From Thiosymbion sp942492625 (GTDB lineage Bacteria > Pseudomonadota > Gammaproteobacteria > Chromatiales > Chromatiaceae), in the NCBI GenBank assembly GCA_942492625.1, contig CALOFM010000036.1, positions 28,904-92,903 on the forward strand: DNA of 64,000 nt, written 5' to 3'. Shown in pieces: positions 27,536 through 35,902 of the stretch (within the stretch, counting starts at the first letter, position 1; each line of letters begins with the position of its first letter). The notes beneath the pieces are model-generated. The model searched no databases, had not been told where the DNA came from, and worked only from the letters and a program-made list of their open reading frames with translations. The position numbers and the translations under genes were made by a program.

Positions 27536-30127
27536 ATGTCCATTGAGACCAGCGCACTCGCCTCAGCGCCTTTACCGTTGCCGCTTGCCGATACTTACCT
27601 TCCGGCGGCGGGCAGCTTCGACGAGATGCGCACCGCCCAGGGCGACTTGCGCCCCCACTGGGAGTACCTGCTCGGCGCGATTCATGCCCTCGGATCCAGC
27701 GGCGTCGAGGAGCGCCGGCGCGAGGCCCGCCGCCTGATGCGCGACAACGGCGTAACCTACAACGTCTACGGTGATCCTCAGGGCTTCGGACGGCCCTGGA
27801 ACCTGGATCTGATCCCGCTGCTGATCCGCAGCGACGAATGGGCGGTGATCGAGCGCGGACTCATGCAGCGCGCGGAGCTGCTCAACCAGATCCTGCTCGA
27901 TCTCCACGGTCCTCGGGGCCTGATACGAAAAGGTTTGCTGCCCGCGGATCTGATCGACGGCTACCCTGGCTACCTTTTGCCCTGCCACGGCATCCGGATA
28001 GCCGGTGAGCGCCCCCTCATTTACTACGCGGCGGACCTGATCCGGGCCGCAGACGGGGCCTGGTGCGTCGCTGGGGACCGCACCCAGAACCCCTCTGGCG
28101 CAGGCTATGCGCTGGAGAACCGCGTCGTCCTTTCCCATGTTCTGCCGAGCCTGTTCCGGGACTCTCACGTCCACCGCGTGGCGGGCTTCTTCCGCACCAT
28201 GCGCCGCACCCTGACACGCATGGCTCCTCACCGTGACGACTTGGCGCGCATTGCGGTACTGACCCCGGGACAAAGCAACGAGGCCCATTTCGAGCACGCC
28301 TATCTTGCCAACTATCTGGGCTACAGCCTGGTTCAGGGCGCGGATCTCTCCGTGCGCGACGGCGCACTCTGGCTGCGCACCCTCGGCAGGCTGGAGCCGA
28401 TTCACGCCTTGCTGCGCCGCGTCGACGACGAATGGTGCGACCCGCTGGAGCTGCGCGAGGACTCGCTCGTCGGCGTACCCGGGTTGGTACAGGCGACGCG
28501 CACCGGCCGGGTCATACTGGCCAACGCGTTGGGAAGCGGTCTGTTGGAGCACCCGGGGCTTGCCGCCTTTCTTCCGGAGCTGTGCCAGCATCTATTGGGA
28601 GAAGACCTCCTACTCCCAGGCATATCGGCTTATTGGTGCGGGAGGCCGACGGACTTGGAGCAGGTACTCGACAGCCTCGCGTCGATGGTCGTCAAGCGTG
28701 TTGGCGCACCTTCCGGTGTCGAGAAATTCTCCGGTCGGGAGTTGAGGCCAGCGGAGCTGGCAAAGCTGGCCGAGCGCATCCGCTCGGAGCCTCGGCGCTT
28801 CGTGGCCAAGGCATGGATCTCTCCGTCCACCTCACCGTCCCTGATCGGCGGGCGTATAGAGCCCAGGCCCACGGTCCTGCGCAGCTTTCTGTTCAGCGAG
28901 GACGAAGGCTACGCGGTCCTGCCGGGCGGATTGAGCCGGGTTGCCCCGTCCGCGGACGCGCCGGTGGTTACACATCAGCTCGGCGGCCTGGCGAAGGACA
29001 CCTGGGTGCTGGCCTCGGAGCCCGAGCGCCAGGAGTCCCTGATCGCCAGCACCGACCGCTCGGCCCCTGCCGTGGTCCAGGAGAGCGAGGTCTCCAGCCG
29101 GGTCGCCGACAGCCTGTTCTGGATCGGCCGCTACGCAGAACGGGCCGAGGGTCTGGTCCGGCTCTTGCGCGTCACCATCTTCAAGCTCTCGGAGCGTGCC
29201 AGCTTTCTGCCCCGCAGCGAGACGGCGACCTCCGTCTATCCCCTCCTCGAGGCCCTGACCCGCCAGACCCAGACCTTTCCAGGCTTCGTCGGCGAGGGCG
29301 CCACGAACCTGCTGCGCGATCCTGTTCCGGAGATGCTTTCGCTGATTTCCGACGCAAGCCGCGTCGGCGCCCTGCCGCAAACCCTGCAGGCCCTGGTGAA
29401 CGCAGCCTGGTCGGTCCGCGATCGTCTGTCCAACGACACCTGGCGCGTCGTCAACGACATCGAGCAATATCTCACCGCCTTGACCAAGGACCCGCCGAAG
29501 GTGCTCGGCGAGGCGCTCGACGAGCTCGATCCACTGATCACCTCCCTGGTGGCATTCGCCGCCCTGACTAACGAGAACATGACCCACAATGAGGGTTGGC
29601 ACTTCCTGGAGGCCGGAAGGCGCCTGGAGCGAGGCAGCAACCTGGCTACCCTGCTGCAGACGACGCTGGTCCCTGTCGGAACGGAGAGCGAGGAGACCCT
29701 GTTGATAGAGGCGGTGCTGGTGGTCACCGACAGCCTGATTACCTATCGCCGACGCTACCAAACAGGTACCCGCATCGGCGCTTTGCTGGACCTTGTCTTC
29801 CAGGACGAGCTCAACCCGCGCGCTCTGGCCTATCAGCTCGTCACCCTGGAGCCGCTGGTCCAGGAAATGCCCCGCATGGAGCTCTCGACCGAACGCACGC
29901 AGGCCCAGAAGCTGGTTCTCAAGTCCCTGACCGACGTGCGCCTTGCAGAGATCAACGAGCTTTTGGGCGTGGATGATGCTCACAACAGGCGCGAGACGTT
30001 GCACCTGATGCTGGAGACGGTCGCCAAGGGGCTCGCGGCGATCTCCGATGCCCTCACGGCCCAGTATTTCGCCCACGAGGAGCGACCGCACAACCTGCTC
30101 AGCCGCACCGAATGGAGCCGGCCGTGA
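27536..30127 (+). CDS. Circularly permuted ATP-grasp / alpha-E fusion protein
   Basis: 863 residues. The N-terminal about 480 residues are a CP_ATPgrasp domain (DUF404/DUF407 type: MRDNGVTYNVYGDPQG, WNLDLIPLLI, VLTPGQSNEAHFEHAYLANYLG, GLLEHPGL, RFVAKAWISPSTSPS). The C-terminal about 330 residues are the helical alpha-E domain (SRVADSLFWIGRYAERAEGLVRLLRV ... GWHFLEAGRRLERG). The next gene encodes the usual partner, a transglutaminase-like peptidase; the pair is predicted from conserved context to make or process peptide tags. ATG 27536 follows GGTGATCCC; an ATG at 27503 would add 11 residues. Divergent from nosD. Confidence 0.88.
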   Translation: MSIETSALASAPLPLPLADTYLPAAGSFDEMRTAQGDLRPHWEYLLGAIHALGSSGVEERRREARRLMRDNGVTYNVYGDPQGFGRPWNLDLIPLLIRSDEWAVIERGLMQRAELLNQILLDLHGPRGLIRKGLLPADLIDGYPGYLLPCHGIRIAGERPLIYYAADLIRAADGAWCVAGDRTQNPSGAGYALENRVVLSHVLPSLFRDSHVHRVAGFFRTMRRTLTRMAPHRDDLARIAVLTPGQSNEAHFEHAYLANYLGYSLVQGADLSVRDGALWLRTLGRLEPIHALLRRVDDEWCDPLELREDSLVGVPGLVQATRTGRVILANALGSGLLEHPGLAAFLPELCQHLLGEDLLLPGISAYWCGRPTDLEQVLDSLASMVVKRVGAPSGVEKFSGRELRPAELAKLAERIRSEPRRFVAKAWISPSTSPSLIGGRIEPRPTVLRSFLFSEDEGYAVLPGGLSRVAPSADAPVVTHQLGGLAKDTWVLASEPERQESLIASTDRSAPAVVQESEVSSRVADSLFWIGRYAERAEGLVRLLRVTIFKLSERASFLPRSETATSVYPLLEALTRQTQTFPGFVGEGATNLLRDPVPEMLSLISDASRVGALPQTLQALVNAAWSVRDRLSNDTWRVVNDIEQYLTALTKDPPKVLGEALDELDPLITSLVAFAALTNENMTHNEGWHFLEAGRRLERGSNLATLLQTTLVPVGTESEETLLIEAVLVVTDSLITYRRRYQTGTRIGALLDLVFQDELNPRALAYQLVTLEPLVQEMPRMELSTERTQAQKLVLKSLTDVRLAEINELLGVDDAHNRRETLHLMLETVAKGLAAISDALTAQYFAHEERPHNLLSRTEWSRP

Positions 30128-31005
30128 GATTCCGCATCAACCACCTGACCCGATACGTCTACGATGATCCGGTGTCCCTGTGCCATAACATCGCCCATCT
30201 AAAGCCGCGCGAGCTGCCCCACCAACAGGTGCTGTCCTCGCATATGCGCATCGATCCCTGGCCCGCCGTCTCGAGCGAGCATCTGGACTTCTTCGGCAAC
30301 CGCGTCGGCTACTTCTGCGTCCAGCAATCCCACAGGTCCCTGGAAGTCAGCGTCCAAAGCGAGGTACTGGTCACCGAGCCCACCCTGACCGACTTCTCCG
30401 CCTCGCCCCCCTGGGAAGAGGTCGTCGCCTTACTCCAGGAGGGGCGTACCGAGGAAGGCCTGAATGCCCGCATTTTCTCCCTTCCATCGCCTTATGTGCC
30501 ACCAGAGCCGGAAGCGGTGGAGTTTGCCCGCCTGTCCTTCACGCAGGGAAGGCCGATCTTGGAGGCGGCCGGTGATCTGATGGGGAGGATTTACCGCGAG
30601 TTCGAGTTCGATTCGAACTTCACGACCTTAGCAACGCCCCTCAAGGAGATCCTGGCGCACCGCAGGGGCGTCTGCCAGGACTTCGCCCACCTGGGGCTCG
30701 CCTGTCTGCGCGGACTGGGTTTGTCAGCCTGCTATGTCAGCGGCTATCTGGAGACCCTGCCGCCACCGGATCAGCCCAAGCTACAGGGGGCCGACGCCTC
30801 CCATGCCTGGTTCGCGGTCTTTGTGCCCGGCATAGGCTGGGTGGACTTCGATCCCACGAACGACCAGGTCCCACGGGAGCAGCATATCACCACGGCCCTG
30901 GGACGCGACTTTCACGACGTCACACCTGTACGCGGGGTCTTCTATGGCGGCGGTGAGCACCGCCTGGAGGTGGAGGTGGACGTGGACCGGGTCCTGACAG
31001 TATGA
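30124..31005 (+). CDS. Transglutaminase-like cysteine peptidase
   Basis: 293-residue protein with an N-terminal Bact_transglu_N beta domain (FRINHLTRYVYDDPVSLCHN) and a transglutaminase core: catalytic Cys in RRGVCQDFAHLGLACLRGLG, His in DASHAWFAVFVPGIGWVDFDPTND (with the later Asp). No signal peptide. GTG 30124 overlaps the TGA of the alpha-E gene and has GGAG six bases upstream. Companion of the CP_ATPgrasp/alpha-E protein in many genomes; in vivo substrate unknown. Confidence 0.88.
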   Translation: MRFRINHLTRYVYDDPVSLCHNIAHLKPRELPHQQVLSSHMRIDPWPAVSSEHLDFFGNRVGYFCVQQSHRSLEVSVQSEVLVTEPTLTDFSASPPWEEVVALLQEGRTEEGLNARIFSLPSPYVPPEPEAVEFARLSFTQGRPILEAAGDLMGRIYREFEFDSNFTTLATPLKEILAHRRGVCQDFAHLGLACLRGLGLSACYVSGYLETLPPPDQPKLQGADASHAWFAVFVPGIGWVDFDPTNDQVPREQHITTALGRDFHDVTPVRGVFYGGGEHRLEVEVDVDRVLTV

Positions 31006-31017
31006 CGGCGAAATAGA

Positions 31018-31418
31018 TCAGCCCGGGCGGACCATTTGAACTGCGGAGACACGGAGAACGCAGAGAAAGATCAATATCGCTGGCGCTTCCGAGTACGCCA
31101 GCTTAGACGAGCACCCGCGACCGCCGCGTTGCGCCATCAATGCCCGTCCGGCGGCGGCCACGTTGGGTGTCAGCTCCAGCAAGGTACCTTGGGATATCAG
31201 CTCCAAATCATCGATATGCCGAATAACCCGCTGTATATGCAGATCAGCGAGTCGGGCAAATCGGCTGGCGAGGGATTCGCACCGCTCCAGCTCTTCCGGT
31301 GTCCTTGGGACTTTTCCTCCGGCCCTTGGCCTCGCTCGATGGAATAACCGAGGTGCTCTGTCGCCTTCTCCAAAACACGCAGCTCATTGCCCAGCAGAGC
31401 AAGTCTTTCGGCCGTCAC
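31018..31418 (-). pseudogene. Frameshifted HEPN-like helical protein remnant
   Basis: Two halves in different minus-strand frames make one helical protein. The N-terminal half (from GTG 31418) reads TAERLALLGNELRVLEKATEHLGYSIER. After a one-base shift near 31305-31320 it continues KVPRTPEELERCESLASRFARL and ADLHIQRVIRHIDDLELISQG. The style resembles small HEPN proteins that pair with minimal nucleotidyltransferases, but no nucleotidyltransferase gene is adjacent, so the assignment is weak. The tail diverges after GTLLEL and then crosses into a low-information extragenic sequence. Confidence 0.5.
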
Positions 31419-31461
31419 AGACGAACGGTAGCAAAGGGTAGTCAAGGGAACGGCGGTGCTA

Positions 31462-32229
31462 TCAGGCGGCCTGCGACAGGGTTTCGAACGCCGAAAGCGG
31501 TTTTGTGACGCACAGCGTCTGAACCGGGAAGTCGACATGATCGCCGAAAATCATCGTTGGCTTTGCATCGTAGATCGACCAACCAAGCTCTTCGAAGTAC
31601 TTTGGCGGCTTATCTTCGTAGGCCATGACCTCCGCCCAGATTGTACTGAAATCCGCTTTTACCGCGTCACTCGTGAAGCGCTGCAGCAGCTTTGTCCCGA
31701 CGCCCTGTCCGCGAAAATCCTCGTCAACCTGGAAGTGCCAGTGAGCACCGGACTGCGGGTGATCCGGACGCTCGCCCTCGCCCTTGAAAATCACGTAAGT
31801 GGCAAATGAGCGGCTGGCGTGGTCAAAGAAGCTCCAAGGCATGGAAAGCTTTACGGCCAGGGATACGACCTGCTTTCGCACCCAATCGTACTGGGCCTTC
31901 TCGAACTGCTTTCCTCCCAAAGAGCCAGTGAGGTATCCGATCAGGCGCCCACTGGACTTGTGGACCGCAACGTGGACGTTCTCCGGCTGCAATTTGATGT
32001 AAGGGCCGACGACCACGTCACCGAACCACTCTTTACAAGGGCAAATCGCATCGAACGGCCGCCCGAGAAATGCGTTGTTGAACGCCAACTCGCGCATCTG
32101 CTGCTCATCATCCGCATCCGGTCGGAACCTACGGAATGAAATCTCTCCATACTCCTCAACATCGGATAGCTCGTACTGGCGTTCACCGCTTACGGGGTAT
32201 TTTTCGTATCCAATCTGGTTTGAAGACAT
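31462..32229 (-). CDS. GNAT-family N-acetyltransferase
   Basis: 255 residues from the ATG at 32229 (MSSNQIGYEKYPV). The acetyl-CoA-binding motif A is clear: HWHFQVDEDFRGQGVGTKLLQRF (R-G-Q-G-V-G). Upstream strands NVHVAVHKSSGRLIGYLTGSL fit the GNAT core, and FEELGWSIYDAKPT fits motif B. Substrate unknown. Cytoplasmic, apparently monocistronic. Confidence 0.82.
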   Translation of the reverse strand: MSSNQIGYEKYPVSGERQYELSDVEEYGEISFRRFRPDADDEQQMRELAFNNAFLGRPFDAICPCKEWFGDVVVGPYIKLQPENVHVAVHKSSGRLIGYLTGSLGGKQFEKAQYDWVRKQVVSLAVKLSMPWSFFDHASRSFATYVIFKGEGERPDHPQSGAHWHFQVDEDFRGQGVGTKLLQRFTSDAVKADFSTIWAEVMAYEDKPPKYFEELGWSIYDAKPTMIFGDHVDFPVQTLCVTKPLSAFETLSQAA

Positions 32230-32531
32230 TTGAACAACCCCTGAGAGCATTTCGATGTATTGCTCGGGACAGTATGAGGGCAGAGGAAGAGAGAACGCTT
32301 GACACTTGGCGCCAATCTATTGGCGTTACACGCCAACGTCCTATATCGGAACCTGTTATAGAAACCTGAAGCCTCGAAGGACTAGGCCATTGCGAGAGGA
32401 GATGGCGCCGGAGGAAGGAGCTTGCTACCGCGATACTGCTTGCTGCTTACAACCCTCCACCGGCACCAGAACATACGGGCCGTCGGTATTGCATTGATTC
32501 GTTTCAACGCGTCTCCCGAGGCTCGCGCGAA
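32230..32531. other. Intergenic stretch without recognisable gene
   Basis: About 300 bases between two minus-strand genes. It includes the upstream region of the GNAT gene. The repeat-like piece ttggcgccaatctattggcg near 32307-32326 contains two copies of ttggcg. No gene is supported. Confidence 0.4.
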
Positions 32532-32551
32532 AATGCGCATCCCTGCGCATT
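32532..32551 (-). terminator. Hairpin after the sulfur globule gene
   Basis: Perfect eight-base inverted repeat aatgcgca / tgcgcatt with a four-base loop, 29 bases downstream of the stop of the sulfur globule protein gene (minus strand) and followed on that strand by TTTTC-like sequence. Reads as a short intrinsic terminator. Confidence 0.55.
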
Positions 32552-32579
32552 AGGCCGCGTTCAAATGATCGGCAATTCC

Positions 32580-32960
32580 TTACTTGGTCTCGGCAGGAGC
32601 CGGAGCAGCCGGTGCAGCCGGAGCGGCATAGGGTTGGGCGTAAGGAGCGCCGTAGCCGTAACCACCGCCATAAGGACCGCCGCCATAGCCGCCCCAGGGG
32701 CCGCCACCGTAGCCGCCCCAGGGGCCGCCGTAGCCATAGTAATCACGATAGCGGTTGTAGCCGCGACCGAAACCTCGACCCCCACCGGACATGCTCATGT
32801 CGAAGTCACCGTAGCCGTCACCGAACATGTCGTTCCACCAATCGTTTCCGCCGCCCCCCCAGGGGCTACCACCCCAAGGACCGCCGCCCCAGAAGGCGGA
32901 AGCGGACGCGGACGCGCCGAGAAGAGCAGCGATAGCAGCAGCAGTAGCAAGCTTTTTCAT
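32580..32960 (-). CDS. Sulfur globule envelope protein
   Basis: 126 residues from ATG 32960 (GAGGAAT upstream). Signal peptide MKKLATAAAIAALLGASASASA, then a low-complexity region rich in Gly, Tyr, Trp and Pro: GGGPWGGSPWGGGGNDWWND, GYNRYRDYYGYGG, and repeated PWGGYGGG/PYGGGYGYG units, ending in an Ala/Pro tail. This matches the SgpA/SgpB proteins that coat periplasmic sulfur globules in purple sulfur bacteria. It is the strongest taxonomic and physiological clue in the window. The DNA shows the matching tandem repeats at about 32690-32735. Confidence 0.85.
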   Translation of the reverse strand: MKKLATAAAIAALLGASASASAFWGGGPWGGSPWGGGGNDWWNDMFGDGYGDFDMSMSGGGRGFGRGYNRYRDYYGYGGPWGGYGGGPWGGYGGGPYGGGYGYGAPYAQPYAAPAAPAAPAPAETK

Positions 32961-33218
32961 TGAGTAATTCCTCGTCAACTGTTTTTGGATGAAGCCGGTG
33001 GGACATGCTTCTGCGCCACCCGCCACGGTTATAAAGACTATCAGCATATTCTTAATTACTCAACTTTTATTTTCCCTGATTACTGAGCTAACCTGTCGCG
33101 CCGTCCAGGGTCTTCAATGCACAGGCTGTGTTTTGATCCATCCGCTACGCCCGACGGCGATTCGAGCTTAGGTCCGCCATCTTGATACAATGCTCTGCGC
33201 AACAAGGGAATACCGCCT

Positions 33219-35822
33219 TTGACTCAATCGCAGCTACGCGTTGCCCGGATCGACGGCAGCGGCCTGGCACCGCCGGCCGCGAGTCCCCAGGCCTTACACA
33301 ATCGTCATTCCCGGCTCCAGCAGGTGATCCGGCGGCACCTGCCTGGCGTCACGGCATCCGTCCTTACCCAACCGCGGCCGGTACCCGACAGCCACCTGAC
33401 CGACTGGTACAGCGACCTGGCTGGACAGCCGACCCCCCTGCCCTCCCTGCCCGCCAAGGAGCAAGCGGCGGCGCGTTCCCTGCTGTCCGACCGTTTGGCG
33501 TCCATCAAGAAGCTCGCCGACGAGCTGCCCGAATTGGCACCGGAAGACGCGGATATCGCCGCTAGCTTGCGGCAGGCCACCTCCTACCCCGGCGAAGCTT
33601 ACGTCTATTTGGTCGATGGGGAGCCGGTGCTCACCTTCTGGGGCTATGCACCTGCCCGGGCAGCAAGGCCGGTGGCACCGTCGGGCGCGCCGGCGGGACG
33701 AGGCAAGGCGCCCCTCGCCTGGCTGGCACTGGCGTTCCTTCTCACCGCCGCCACAGCAGGAGGCTGGCTCTGGCTCGAGCATCAGCGTGAGCGAGAAGAG
33801 CTGCTGGTCGCAATGAACGAGGCGATGGCGGCCGAGTGCGCCCCCATAGAGCCTCTTTCCAGACTCAGCGCCGATCTGGCGGAGCTGGACCCCGACGGAA
33901 CCCGTTACCCCGATCTTCAACGTCAAGCGGCAGCAGAGACGCACCGCTGCGCGCACGCGCAGCAGCTAGCCCGGGATATGGATCAGGCTTCAGGCGACTG
34001 TGAACGCCTTGCAGCCCTCGCCGACGGGCTCGTGGGAAGGGATCTCGCGCGCCAGCCGTTCCTGGACCTTCAAGCCAGACTCACGTCCGAGCTTGCGATC
34101 TGCGAGCACGCAAAGACCCTTTTCGCCAGGCTGGACGCCGCCATCGGAGACTGCCCCGCGATCGCCGTCCTGGATGAAGAGCTCGGGCGACCGCCGCAGA
34201 ACGCCACCGCACTGCTGGAGCTGCGCGAACGGCTCGATGCGGAGATGGCCCTGTGCGGCCAAGCGGCTCAACTCCTCCAAGAGCTGGACGCCAACCTCGG
34301 CAACTGTCCGGAGCTATTGCGGATCGACGGACGCATCGCCGGATTGGACACCAGCCGCCCGCAGTTGACGGACGTCCGCGACCGCCTGGACTTGGAGCTA
34401 GACCTCTGCGCCAAGGCCGATCGATTCAACCAGGCATTGGCCGAAGCCCAAACCGACTGCGCCGCTCTACGCAAGCTCGACGGCGAGATGCAGAAAGAAG
34501 ACAGCTCACGCGAGCCCCTGGCGACGGTGCGCAAGCGCCTGGACAAGGCCCTGGAAGCCTGCAAGTCTCTGGACGACCTGGAGCAGGCCCTGCAGGACGC
34601 GCTCGGCGACTGTACGCGGCTTTCCGCCCTGCGTAAGCGACTGGACGAAGACGCCGCCCTCAAGCGCAATCCCATGGTCTTGGAGGTCAAGCGGCGCGTC
34701 GCCGACGAGCTGAAGATTTGCGAGCTCGCGCAAGCGCGCGAGCAAATGCTTGCAGCCGCCATGGGAGACTGCAAGGCCCTCAAGCAGCTGAAGTCGAAGC
34801 TCGCCTCCGGGGCCGAATCCGATCCCCGCCTCGGCGCACTGAGTACCCGTTTGGATCAGGCCCTCGCCCGCTGCGGGGAGGCACAGGCCCTGATGCAACG
34901 GCTGGTATCCGCCGGCAGCGATTGCTCGGAACTGAAGGCCCTGCGCAAGGAGCTCGGCGAACAACCGAAGGATAGCGGTCCCCTGGATGACGTAAGCGCC
35001 AAGCTGGAATCCGCGTTGGCGAAGTGCCAGGCGGCGGTGGTTGCCGGGGCGCAAAAATCGGTTCCACAGGTCGCGGCTGCGGACAAGCCGGCAGATCCCG
35101 AGCGAAAGCGAGCCAAGCCAAAAGCGGGCAAGCCGGTCGACACCCGCAAGCTGTGCCCGGGGGAGCGTCCGGTAGAGCTGGCGCCTGACCTGGTGATCGT
35201 TTTCGACGCCTCCGGTAGCATGAGCCAGCCCATGTCCCTGGACGGCGAGCTGGCGGACGCCCTCCTCCGTGGTACCGGGGCCATCGGCGCTGTGATCGGC
35301 GGACTTGCCAAGATGCAGGGCGGAGAGACGCGAATCGACGTGGCCAAGAAGGCAACCAACAGCATCGTCGGCGCCCTGCCGAACGACGTGGATGTTGGGC
35401 TGGTCCTGGTGGAGCAATGCAGCCAGGCGCGTCCGGTCGGCTTCTTCTCCCCCAAGCAGCGCAATCGACTGATGAGCGGTGTCTACTCGATCCAGCCGGT
35501 GCGCGGCACCCCGCTGGCCAGCGGCATCGCAAAAGCTGCAAACATGATCGACGGGGTCAAGAGCCCCGCCACCATCGTGGTGATCTCCGACGGCAAGGAG
35601 AGTTGCAACGGCAACCCCTGCGCAGTCGCCGCCAAGATCGCCAAGAGCAAGCCCCTGCTGACCATCAACGTGGTCGACATCATGGGCACCGGGGCCGGCA
35701 CCTGCGCCGCCCGTGCCACGGGCGGGAAGGTCTTCGCCGCCAAGAACGCGGCCGAGCTCAAGAGCATGCTACGCAGGGCTACCGCGGAGGTACGCGGCCC
35801 CGCGAGCTGTCGGAAGAAGTGA
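33219..35822 (+). CDS. VWA-domain protein with seven C-x16-C helical repeats
   Basis: 867 residues starting at TTG 33219. An N-terminal globular part (YVYLVDGEPVLTFWGYAPA) precedes one transmembrane helix (LAWLALAFLLTAATAGGWLWL). About 430 residues of helical repeats of 60-65 residues follow. Each carries two Cys exactly 16 residues apart, seven times (for example CEHAKTLFARLDAAIGDC, CKSLDDLEQALQDALGDC). A Lys/Pro-rich linker leads to a von Willebrand A domain with a MIDAS (VIVFDASGSMSQPM; VISDGKESCNGN). The topology puts repeats and VWA outside the cytoplasm, so the Cys pairs may form disulfides. No operon partner; function unknown. Confidence 0.85.
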   Translation: MTQSQLRVARIDGSGLAPPAASPQALHNRHSRLQQVIRRHLPGVTASVLTQPRPVPDSHLTDWYSDLAGQPTPLPSLPAKEQAAARSLLSDRLASIKKLADELPELAPEDADIAASLRQATSYPGEAYVYLVDGEPVLTFWGYAPARAARPVAPSGAPAGRGKAPLAWLALAFLLTAATAGGWLWLEHQREREELLVAMNEAMAAECAPIEPLSRLSADLAELDPDGTRYPDLQRQAAAETHRCAHAQQLARDMDQASGDCERLAALADGLVGRDLARQPFLDLQARLTSELAICEHAKTLFARLDAAIGDCPAIAVLDEELGRPPQNATALLELRERLDAEMALCGQAAQLLQELDANLGNCPELLRIDGRIAGLDTSRPQLTDVRDRLDLELDLCAKADRFNQALAEAQTDCAALRKLDGEMQKEDSSREPLATVRKRLDKALEACKSLDDLEQALQDALGDCTRLSALRKRLDEDAALKRNPMVLEVKRRVADELKICELAQAREQMLAAAMGDCKALKQLKSKLASGAESDPRLGALSTRLDQALARCGEAQALMQRLVSAGSDCSELKALRKELGEQPKDSGPLDDVSAKLESALAKCQAAVVAGAQKSVPQVAAADKPADPERKRAKPKAGKPVDTRKLCPGERPVELAPDLVIVFDASGSMSQPMSLDGELADALLRGTGAIGAVIGGLAKMQGGETRIDVAKKATNSIVGALPNDVDVGLVLVEQCSQARPVGFFSPKQRNRLMSGVYSIQPVRGTPLASGIAKAANMIDGVKSPATIVVISDGKESCNGNPCAVAAKIAKSKPLLTINVVDIMGTGAGTCAARATGGKVFAAKNAAELKSMLRRATAEVRGPASCRKK

Positions 35823-35902
35823 TCGGCAAGCGTAACGGAAATCGTTACCGAGTCGGATGTGATCGTAACTCCACTATTGGCGATCGCATCCAATTTCGGG
35901 AT

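Noticed and set aside
28832..30091. Long minus-strand frame opposite the alpha-E domain.
   Set aside because: Antisense shadow of the fusion gene.
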